Assembly: GCF_001461825.1 (NCBI RefSeq)
Contig: NZ_LLZC01000022.1
Span: 88,621-152,620 of the forward strand
Direction: 5' to 3'
Length of the DNA stretch: 64,000 nucleotides
From: Bacillus velezensis
GTDB lineage: Bacteria > Bacillota > Bacilli > Bacillales > Bacillaceae
Shown here: piece after piece, positions 57,834 to 64,000 of the stretch
Layout: each line of letters starts with the position of its first letter
How positions within the stretch are numbered: position 1 is the stretch's first letter
Notes under the pieces: generated by a model
What the model was told of the DNA's origin: nothing
Databases searched by the model: none
The model's input: only the letters and a program-made list of their open reading frames with translations
Position numbers and translations under genes: made by a program

Positions 57834-59762
57834 ATGATGATCTTACAAATTAATCAGCTATCCAAATCTTTTGGCGCTGATCCTATTTTAAACAATATAA
57901 AGCTTGAAGTCAGATCTCGGGATCGCATCGCCATAGTAGGCAGAAACGGAGCCGGCAAATCAACTCTCCTTAAAATTATCGCAGGTCACCTTTCATATGA
58001 AAAGGGTGAATTAATCAAACCGAAAGAATTAACGATGGGATATCTTGCCCAGCACACAGGCTTGGAATCCCGGCTTACCATAAAAGAAGAACTGCTGAGC
58101 GTTTTTGATTTCCTGAAAGCAATGGAAAAAGAAATGCGCTCTATTGAAGAAAAGATGGCCACGGCCGCCCCCGCGGAGCTTGAGACGCTGATGAAAACCT
58201 ATGACAGGCTTCAGCAGGATTTCAAGGATAAAGGCGGCTATCAATATGAAGCGGATGTCCGATCAATCCTTCACGGCCTCGGCTTCGGAAAATTTGACGA
58301 TTCCGTGAAAGTGCAAAGCCTGAGCGGCGGTCAGAAAACAAGACTTGCGCTCGGAAAACTGCTGCTGACCCAGCCTGATCTGCTTATTCTGGATGAACCG
58401 ACGAACCATCTCGACATCGATACGCTCACTTGGCTTGAGCATTATTTACAGGGATATTCAGGCGCCATTCTGATCGTTTCCCACGACAGATACTTTCTTG
58501 ATAAAGTCGTCAGCCAAGTGTACGAGGTCTCACGGACAGAAAGCAAAAAATACCTCGGCAACTACAGCGCCTATTTAGAACAAAAAGCTGAGCAGTATGA
58601 GAAAGACCTGAAGCTGTATGAAAAACAGCAGGACGAAATCGCCAAGCTTCAAGATTTTGTCGACCGCAATCTGGCCAGAGCTTCTACAACGAAAAGAGCC
58701 CAAAGCAGACGAAAACAGCTTGAACGGATGGACGTCATGGCAAAGCCGCTCGGGGATGAAAAATCAGCCGCCTTCCGTTTTGACATTACAAAACAGAGCG
58801 GAAACGACGTCCTGCGCGTACAGGATGTTTCCATCAGCTATGACGGCCAGCCTCCGCTCTTGAAAAACCTGACCTTCGGCATGACAAGAGGCGAAAGCGC
58901 CGCCCTCGTCGGACCGAACGGAATCGGCAAATCAACCTTGCTGAAAACCATTATGAATACAATCAGTCCGGAATCCGGATCGATCACGTACGGTTCCAAT
59001 GTCACAATCGGCTATTATGATCAGGAGCAGGCTGAACTGACCTCGTCCAAACGCGTGCTGGACGAGCTGTGGGATGAATATCCGGACATGCCGGAAAAAG
59101 AGATCAGGACATGCCTCGGCAACTTCCTGTTCAGCGGAGACGATGTCCTGAAACCGGTCCGTTCGTTAAGCGGCGGGGAGAAAGCAAGAGTCGCGCTTGC
59201 CAAGCTGATGCTTCAAAAAGCAAACTTTCTCATCCTTGATGAACCGACAAACCACCTTGACCTGGACAGTAAAGAGGTGCTGGAAAACGCCCTGATCGAC
59301 TACCCGGGAACACTGTTATTTGTCTCGCATGACCGCTACTTTATTAACAGGATCGCCACAAGAGTGCTGGAGCTCTCACCTGATCATGCAGAAGAATATT
59401 TGGGAGACTATGACTATTACACCGAGAAAAAAGCCCAGCAGCTGGAACTGGAAGAAATGAAGCGGCAGGAAAAGGAGCAGGCTCAGCCTGCCGGCAAGGT
59501 CAAACAGGATACGAAAAGAACTTACGAGGAAGAAAAAGAATGGAAGAAGAAAGAACGGCAGCGCCTGAGACGCATTGAAGAAATCGAAGCAGCCGTCTCA
59601 TCCGCCGAAGAGAAAATCAGCGCCAATGAGGAGCTGCTGTGCGATCCTGACGTGTATCAGGATCATGAAAAGGTACAGACCATTCACGCGGAGAATGAAG
59701 CTCTGAATCAAGAGCTCGAGAACTTATTAGCAGAATGGGAGGAACTCTCCTCAGAAGAATAG
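57834..59762 (+). CDS. ydiF: ABC-F family ribosome-associated ATPase YdiF
   Basis: A 642-residue ABC-F protein with two nucleotide-binding domains and no membrane part. Walker A motifs are GRNGAGKST (about 37-45) and GPNGIGKST (about 362-370), signatures are LSGGQKTRL and LSGGEKARV, and Walker B is LLILDEPTNHLD in both. The interdomain linker and a C-terminal coiled coil rich in Glu/Lys (about 545-640) are typical. It acts on the ribosome E site; a resistance role is not implied. Confidence 0.92.
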   Translation: MMILQINQLSKSFGADPILNNIKLEVRSRDRIAIVGRNGAGKSTLLKIIAGHLSYEKGELIKPKELTMGYLAQHTGLESRLTIKEELLSVFDFLKAMEKEMRSIEEKMATAAPAELETLMKTYDRLQQDFKDKGGYQYEADVRSILHGLGFGKFDDSVKVQSLSGGQKTRLALGKLLLTQPDLLILDEPTNHLDIDTLTWLEHYLQGYSGAILIVSHDRYFLDKVVSQVYEVSRTESKKYLGNYSAYLEQKAEQYEKDLKLYEKQQDEIAKLQDFVDRNLARASTTKRAQSRRKQLERMDVMAKPLGDEKSAAFRFDITKQSGNDVLRVQDVSISYDGQPPLLKNLTFGMTRGESAALVGPNGIGKSTLLKTIMNTISPESGSITYGSNVTIGYYDQEQAELTSSKRVLDELWDEYPDMPEKEIRTCLGNFLFSGDDVLKPVRSLSGGEKARVALAKLMLQKANFLILDEPTNHLDLDSKEVLENALIDYPGTLLFVSHDRYFINRIATRVLELSPDHAEEYLGDYDYYTEKKAQQLELEEMKRQEKEQAQPAGKVKQDTKRTYEEEKEWKKKERQRLRRIEEIEAAVSSAEEKISANEELLCDPDVYQDHEKVQTIHAENEALNQELENLLAEWEELSSEE

Positions 59763-59769
59763 AAAAAGT

Positions 59770-59798
59770 CAAGCACCTCTTTAAGGGGTGCTTTTTTA
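59770..59798 (+). terminator. ydiF terminator
   Basis: AGCACCTC, a short loop, GGGGTGCTTTTTT. Its T-run leads directly into the first DnaA box. Confidence 0.88.
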
Positions 59799-59944
59799 TC
59801 CACAGCTATCCTCCTTGTCAGCCATGTAAGTAAGCGTTTTATACACACTATCCACAAAATTTTCTGACTTTATCCACTTTACTAACAACTTACAGCCCCT
59901 TATCCAGCCTGGATTTCTGGATATACTCACAATCCTGTGGATAT
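59796..59944. promoter_or_regulatory. DnaA-box cluster between ydiF and tsaD
   Basis: Against the consensus TTATNCACA there are two perfect boxes, TTATCCACA (59796-59804) and TTATACACA (59839-59847). One-mismatch boxes are CTATCCACA (59848-59856), TTATCCACT (59870-59878) and ATATCCACA on the minus strand (59936-59944), and a two-mismatch box is TTATCCAGC (59900-59908). I recall this gcp-ydiF interval as one of the DnaA-bound clusters outside oriC in B. subtilis. Confidence 0.85.
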
Positions 59945-59965
59945 GTTAGAATTATCTGTTAATAA

Positions 59966-59997
59966 GTAAAAAAAGCCTCACGTTTTACAACGTGAGA
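59966..59997 (-). terminator. tsaD terminator with the stop codon in the loop
   Basis: On the minus strand CTCACG pairs with CGTGAG and is followed by GCTTTTTTT. The 5' arm is made by tsaD codons just before its stop, and the TAA at 59985-59987 sits in the loop. Confidence 0.85.
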
Positions 59998-61025
59998 CGA
60001 TCAAAGGATGTTAATTCCAAACCGGGCTGTCCGTTCATATCATATGAGCCCCGAATCCCCTTTTCAAAAGCAACGGTTCCGGCAGCCGCAATCATCGCTG
60101 CATTGTCCGTGCATAAAGAAAGCGGCGGGATGATAAGCTCGGGATCTCCCGAATGGCTGAATTCCTGCTGAAGTGCGGCTCTCAGCCCTTTGTTAGCGGC
60201 TACGCCCCCTGCCAGCAGCACTTGTTTAACCCCGTATTCTTTCGCGGCCTTAGAGGTTTTTGCCGTCAGTACATCAATGACACTCTGCTGAAAGCTTGCT
60301 GCAAGATCCTCCGGAGGAATCACCTCATTTTTTTGCGAGGCGTTATGAAGCGTGTTAATCACGGCTGATTTTAGGCCGCTGAAGCTGAAATTGTAAGACC
60401 CTTCTTCCAGCCACGCACGCGGAAGCGGAATGGAATCCGTTCCCACAGCAGCCAGCTTATCAATCTGCGGCCCTCCCGGATAAGGAAGCCCCATCGTTCT
60501 TGCCACTTTGTCGTAAGCTTCGCCTGCGGCATCATCCAGCGTTTCACCGATAACCTCAAATGAACCGTGCTCTTTCATATAAACCAATTCCGTATGTCCG
60601 CCTGACACAACCAAAGCAAGCGCCGGGAACTGAAGCTCTCCTATCAGCCTGTTTGCATAAATATGACCCGCAATGTGATGGACACCGACTAGCGGTATTT
60701 GATGGGCAAAGCTTAACGCCTTTGCCGCATTGACTCCGATTAACAGGGCTCCGACAAGTCCGGGTCCTTCCGTTACGGCAATCGCATCAAGATCATCAAA
60801 GCCCATCTCCGCTTTTGAAAGAGCTTCCTCAATCACAAGGGTGATCTGCTCCACATGATGTCTGGACGCTATTTCAGGCACGACCCCGCCGAAACGTTTA
60901 TGGCTTTCAATTTGAGAAGCGACGACGTTTGAAATAATTTCATTCCCGTTTTTTACGACTGAGGCCGCTGTTTCATCACAGCTTGTTTCGATTCCTAATA
61001 CATAAATATCTTGTTTTTCACTCAT
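59985..61025 (-). CDS. tsaD: tRNA t6A threonylcarbamoyltransferase TsaD
   Basis: A 346-residue Kae1/Qri7/TsaD-family enzyme that transfers threonylcarbamoyl from TC-AMP to A37 of ANN-decoding tRNAs, with TsaB and TsaE. Signature segments are [16 protein letters not shown], the metal-binding [10 protein letters not shown] (HxxxH) and SGGHTELVY. It overlaps rimI by eight bases at the end of the thiL-tsaE-tsaB-rimI-tsaD operon. Confidence 0.96.
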   Translation of the reverse strand: MSEKQDIYVLGIETSCDETAASVVKNGNEIISNVVASQIESHKRFGGVVPEIASRHHVEQITLVIEEALSKAEMGFDDLDAIAVTEGPGLVGALLIGVNAAKALSFAHQIPLVGVHHIAGHIYANRLIGELQFPALALVVSGGHTELVYMKEHGSFEVIGETLDDAAGEAYDKVARTMGLPYPGGPQIDKLAAVGTDSIPLPRAWLEEGSYNFSFSGLKSAVINTLHNASQKNEVIPPEDLAASFQQSVIDVLTAKTSKAAKEYGVKQVLLAGGVAANKGLRAALQQEFSHSGDPELIIPPLSLCTDNAAMIAAAGTVAFEKGIRGSYDMNGQPGLELTSFDRLTL

Positions 61026-61473
61026 GTAATGTCACCCACATTAATAACGCATCTTCCCCGTTATCTGTATAGTATTGTTTTCTGATTCCACCGGCCTGAA
61101 GACCGAATTTTTTATATAAGGATTGGGCGGGATGATTTGAGACCCTGACTTCGAGAGAGAGCCTTCTTGCCTTTTTTTCTCTGCACAATTCTATCGCAGA
61201 GCGAAACAGCGCTTCTCCCAATGATTGGCCCCGATATTCCGGCTTAATGGCTATGTTCGTAATCTGCGCGTCATCTATAATAATCCAGATTCCGCAATAC
61301 CCCGCCAGACAGCCGTCCTTTTCAATGACAAGGTAGTGGGCATACGGATTTTCCAAAAGCTCATGATAAAATGAATCCTTCGTCCACGGAGAAGTAAAGG
61401 ATGCTGTTTCAATTTCATAAATTTGATCAATATCTTCCGGCCGCATGCTTCGAATCGCCGTTTTCGTTTTCAT
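61018..61473 (-). CDS. rimI: Ribosomal protein S18 alanine N-acetyltransferase RimI
   Basis: A 151-residue GNAT acetyltransferase. The acetyl-CoA-binding loop is [13 protein letters not shown] (about residues 80-92), with [17 protein letters not shown]. The ATG at 61473 gives the family length; an in-frame extension of 28 residues runs into tsaB and is not supported. It sits between tsaB and tsaD, a very common arrangement. Confidence 0.93.
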   Translation of the reverse strand: MKTKTAIRSMRPEDIDQIYEIETASFTSPWTKDSFYHELLENPYAHYLVIEKDGCLAGYCGIWIIIDDAQITNIAIKPEYRGQSLGEALFRSAIELCREKKARRLSLEVRVSNHPAQSLYKKFGLQAGGIRKQYYTDNGEDALLMWVTLHE

Positions 61474-61483
61474 CCCTATCACC

Positions 61484-62173
61484 CTATTTTTGAGATTCCA
61501 TCCATTTCGCTTCAGCCTCTGCCAGACGCAAATAATCCGGAACAAGGCTGTGGACATCCGCTTCTTCTTTTTCCAAGCCTAAAAACGCCAGCTCTGACGG
61601 CCGCGGATTATGCTGTGCAGCCGTTCCTATCACTGCTTGAGATGTCAGCTCATGCAGAATGGTTTCTTCATGAATCGCTGTATCGTGCCCTAAAAATAAA
61701 ACCGGAGACGCTTTTTCTTTCAGCATGCCGAGCCAATCAGTCAAAAGGACATTCTGATCTGGAAGAACGGATTGTAATCGGCCGTCCTGATATTCATAAA
61801 GTCCCGTATATACCTGTCCGCGCCGGGCATCAAATAACGGGCAGATCAGTCCTTGAAAGTGCCGTCCGTTAGCCGCCAGCACCTCCAGACTCGAGACAGC
61901 GGAAACCGGAAGCTTCAGCGACCATGCCAATGTTTTTGCCAGCGTCACACCGATTCTGACACCTGTATACGATCCCGGTCCTTTCGCCACCGTTATTTTT
62001 GTAAGATCCTGCGGTGTTAGGCCGCAATCCTTCAGCAATGAATTGACAGCAGGCATGGCCCGCACGGAATGATTCTTTTTTAAATATGTAATATACTCCG
62101 CCATCACCGTTTTGTCACGAACGAGCGCGGCACCCAGCGTGTAATTTGACGTATCAATTGCCAGTATTGTCAT
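61484..62173 (-). CDS. tsaB: t6A synthesis scaffold TsaB
   Basis: A 229-residue inactive TsaD paralogue that forms the core of the t6A complex. It has the ASKHA-type N-terminus MTILAIDTSNYTLGAAL and VAKGPGSYTGVRIGVTLAK. It overlaps tsaE by 20 bases. Confidence 0.94.
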   Translation of the reverse strand: MTILAIDTSNYTLGAALVRDKTVMAEYITYLKKNHSVRAMPAVNSLLKDCGLTPQDLTKITVAKGPGSYTGVRIGVTLAKTLAWSLKLPVSAVSSLEVLAANGRHFQGLICPLFDARRGQVYTGLYEYQDGRLQSVLPDQNVLLTDWLGMLKEKASPVLFLGHDTAIHEETILHELTSQAVIGTAAQHNPRPSELAFLGLEKEEADVHSLVPDYLRLAEAEAKWMESQK

Positions 62174-62630
62174 GTTTATTTATCTCCTCACAAAGCGTTT
62201 CATACCGTGTTCCGCAAGCCGTAAAGGTAATGTCCCTTGCCTCATCACCGGCTCTCTTGATAACGATCTGCAGCCGTTCAGCAGGCAGCTGATCCTGAAT
62301 TAAATGAGCCCATTCAATTAAACAGACGCCTTGTCCCTCAAAATATTCTTCAAGCCCTAAGTCTTCGCTTTCATCCTCCATACGATACACATCCATATGA
62401 TATAGAGGAAGCGAACCGTCATGGTATTCTTTTATAATTGTAAAAGTCGGGCTGTTTACCACTCTCGTGATTCCCAGTCCTTCGGCAAAACCCTTTGTAA
62501 AAGTCGTTTTTCCCGCGCCTAAGTCGCCTTCCAGTGTCAAAATGTCTCCCGGCTTTGCCAAAGAAGCGGCAAGCTTGGCTACGGCTTTCGTTTCTTCGGG
62601 GTTTTTCGTTCTCCATTGTAATGTCTTCAA
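62154..62630 (-). CDS. tsaE: t6A complex ATPase TsaE
   Basis: A 158-residue P-loop ATPase with Walker A EGDLGAGKTTFTKGF and the family segment VNSPTFTIIKEY. It is required for cycling of the TsaB-TsaD complex. The start is a TTG at 62630 after GGGTGA. It follows thiL by 15 bases. Confidence 0.94.
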   Translation of the reverse strand: MKTLQWRTKNPEETKAVAKLAASLAKPGDILTLEGDLGAGKTTFTKGFAEGLGITRVVNSPTFTIIKEYHDGSLPLYHMDVYRMEDESEDLGLEEYFEGQGVCLIEWAHLIQDQLPAERLQIVIKRAGDEARDITFTACGTRYETLCEEINKHDNTGN

Positions 62631-62645
62631 AGTGAGTCACCCGTC

Positions 62646-63623
62646 TTATTTAAAATGATTGTATCCTTTTTTCTCAAGGACGATTTGTCTCTGATCATTG
62701 GCTGTCAAAAGAACACATGCTTCCTTCCGTTCAGATACCGCCCCTATCTTCGCAATCGGAATGCCCGATTGAGTGCAGTAATCAAGCAAAGAAATCCACT
62801 CTTGCTGAGAAACCGTTCCAACCAATTCAAAATCTTCACCGCCGAATAACACCCATTTCTTCCACTCAGAATCTGCCTCAGGCAAATCCGGATGCACCGG
62901 CAGAAGTTGTTCTTCAATTTCTATCGTAACTGAACTTGCCGCAGCTATTTCATGCAGCTCACTGGCCAATCCGTCACTGATATCATTCAAAGCCGCGCGC
63001 TGAAGCTGAGAGCAGAAGCGGCCGACCTGAACTCTCGGAACGGGCCGTTTATGTTTTCGGATAAAATAATCACTCGTATGAAAAGCAGAAGGGAGTGTTT
63101 CTCCCAATAAAAGAGACAGTCCTGCTGCGGACGAGCCGATATCCCCCGTAACAAACACAACATCCCCGGGTCTTGCCGAGCTTCGCAGACAAGCGCGATC
63201 CTTCTCAACTTCTCCGATGACAGTAACGGTAATTACGGCTTGACCGGAAGCGGAGACGGTATCTCCCCCGATCAAATCCATTTGATATAGTTTCGCCAGT
63301 TCCGCCATTCCTTCATACATTGCCTGGACGTCAGCTTTCTGCCAGCAAGAAGGAACCGCTAGAGACACCAAATAAAACTTCGGAATGCCTCCCATCGCCG
63401 CCACGTCACTAATGTTAACAGCAAGCGCCTTATAACCGATATCATGAGGAGAGGAATACTCTAATTTAAAATGGACATTCTCCACCATTGTATCAAGGCA
63501 GACAATTTGCTGCATATGGGGTGACGCTGTATAAACCGCACCATCATCACCGATCCCTACATCGACGGAAGGATGATAATGCGAATGCGGCGTAATACTG
63601 TGAATCAAATCAAACTCATCCAT
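62646..63623 (-). CDS. thiL: Thiamine-monophosphate kinase ThiL
   Basis: A 325-residue kinase that converts thiamine monophosphate to thiamine pyrophosphate. PurM/ThiL-type ATP-binding segments are GIGDDGAVY, DTMVENVHF and NISDVAAMGG, with VTGDIGSSAAGL and NDISDGLASEL further on. It is the first gene of the operon with tsaE, tsaB, rimI and tsaD, downstream of the tRNA genes. Confidence 0.95.
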   Translation of the reverse strand: MDEFDLIHSITPHSHYHPSVDVGIGDDGAVYTASPHMQQIVCLDTMVENVHFKLEYSSPHDIGYKALAVNISDVAAMGGIPKFYLVSLAVPSCWQKADVQAMYEGMAELAKLYQMDLIGGDTVSASGQAVITVTVIGEVEKDRACLRSSARPGDVVFVTGDIGSSAAGLSLLLGETLPSAFHTSDYFIRKHKRPVPRVQVGRFCSQLQRAALNDISDGLASELHEIAAASSVTIEIEEQLLPVHPDLPEADSEWKKWVLFGGEDFELVGTVSQQEWISLLDYCTQSGIPIAKIGAVSERKEACVLLTANDQRQIVLEKKGYNHFK

Positions 63624-63672
63624 ATATCTCCCGTCTCCCTTTCTGACGCTCTTGTGAAATACAGCTCTTTCT

Positions 63673-63701
63673 AGTGTATCGGATTATGTTTCAATATCCA
63701 A
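63673..63701 (-). promoter_or_regulatory. thiL operon promoter
   Basis: TTGGAT (63696-63701), 17 bases, TACACT (63673-63678) on the minus strand, about 50 bases before thiL. Confidence 0.6.
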
Positions 63702-63718
63702 GACTTTAACGATATAAA

Positions 63719-63744
63719 AGAAAGCTTGGTTAGATACCAAGCTG
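63719..63744 (-). terminator. Second terminator after the tRNA genes
   Basis: AGCTTGGT and ACCAAGCT arms with a five-base loop, then TTCTTTTAT on the minus strand. It lies just upstream of the thiL promoter. Confidence 0.75.
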
Positions 63745-63764
63745 CCAGCATTTAAAAGAAAACA

Positions 63765-63796
63765 CAAAAAAAACGAAAACATGATCGTTTCGTTTA
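63765..63796 (-). terminator. Terminator of the rrn-tRNA operon
   Basis: ACGAAAC and GTTTTCGT arms around a short loop, followed by eight T on the minus strand, 10 bases after tRNA-Asp. Confidence 0.85.
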
Positions 63797-63805
63797 CAAT
63801 AAAAA

Positions 63806-63882
63806 TGGCGGTCCGGACGGGACTCGAACCCGCGACCTCCTGCGTGACAGGCAGGCATTCTAACCAACTGAACTACCGGACC
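63806..63882 (-). tRNA. tRNA-Asp (anticodon GTC)
   Basis: A 77-nt cloverleaf on the minus strand, with acceptor GGTCCGG/CCGGACC, anticodon loop CTGTCAC (GTC), T loop GGTTCGAGTCC and encoded CCA. Confidence 0.97.
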
Positions 63883-63887
63883 ATTTT

Positions 63888-63965
<78 letters not shown>

Positions 63966-63984
63966 ATGATAAAATTTTAGAAAA

Positions 63985-64000
63985 GCTTGGCGGCGTCCTA
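63985..64000 (-). rRNA. 3' end of 5S rRNA (partial, at window edge)
   Basis: The minus strand reads TAGGACGCCGCCAAGC, the usual 3' end of Bacillus 5S rRNA, 19 bases before tRNA-fMet. Only 16 bases are in the window. Confidence 0.8.

Overview
The window is a chromosomal segment of a Bacillus of the B. subtilis group, most likely B. amyloliquefaciens/velezensis. The gene order (pur operon, yebG-yebE-yebC, pbuG, guaA, yebA-yeaD-yeaC, mneS, gabP, cotA, ydjO/N/M, bdhA, ydjI-H-G-pspA, fruC-gutA-gutB/gutR, groESL, ydiL-ydiK, tat2, rex, moaC, ydiF, tsaD-rimI-tsaB-tsaE-thiL, tRNA/rrn) is the B. subtilis 168 order as I remember it. Shine-Dalgarno sequences are AGGAGG-type, GTG and TTG starts are frequent, and sporulation, WalR, TnrA and CIRCE signals are present. 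No database search was possible. Family names come from sequence recognition, and comparisons with B. subtilis come from memory.

Layout. 1-9991: the pur operon (minus strand), ending in a partial purN, behind a PurBox pair, a sigma-A promoter, a guanine-class riboswitch and a terminator. 9992-13835: small conserved genes and the purine permease pbuG, which has its own PurBox pair, promoter, riboswitch and terminator. 13834-22000: an accessory block between pbuG and guaA. It holds an ECF sigma/DUF4179 anti-sigma pair and a five-gene phosphonate operon (two ATP-grasp ligases, PEP mutase, aminotransferase, MFS exporter). This fits a phosphonoalanine-containing peptide of the phosphonoalamide type and is the most notable system here. 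22361-29448: guaA, the yeaC-yeaD-yebA MoxR/DUF58/transglutaminase set and the manganese exporter mneS. 29834-36451: gabP, cotA, ydjO, a 54-aa small gene, ydjN, ydjM and bdhA. 36640-40200: the lysozyme-response unit sigV-rsiV-oatA. 40243-43797: the pspA envelope-stress operon. 44462-50739: the glucitol/fructose locus with its divergent STAND activator gutR. 50840-52440: a small degenerate island between gutR and groEL, flanked by 77-bp imperfect direct repeats that include the groEL 3' end and holding a lipoprotein pseudogene and a DUF4064 gene. 52426-64000: groESL, ydiL-ydiK, tat2, rex, moaC, ydiF, a DnaA-box cluster, the t6A/thiL operon, tRNA-Asp, tRNA-fMet and the last bases of a 5S rRNA gene.

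How it works together. The pur genes make IMP; guaA makes GMP; pbuG imports hypoxanthine and guanine. pur and pbuG carry promoter and PurBox elements at identical spacing, each followed by a guanine riboswitch, so both are set to respond to PurR and to guanine. Envelope stress is handled by SigV (oatA), a sigma-W-type promoter (pspA operon), WalR (ydjM) and a second ECF pair. tsaD, tsaB and tsaE supply t6A tRNA modification beside an rRNA/tRNA operon.
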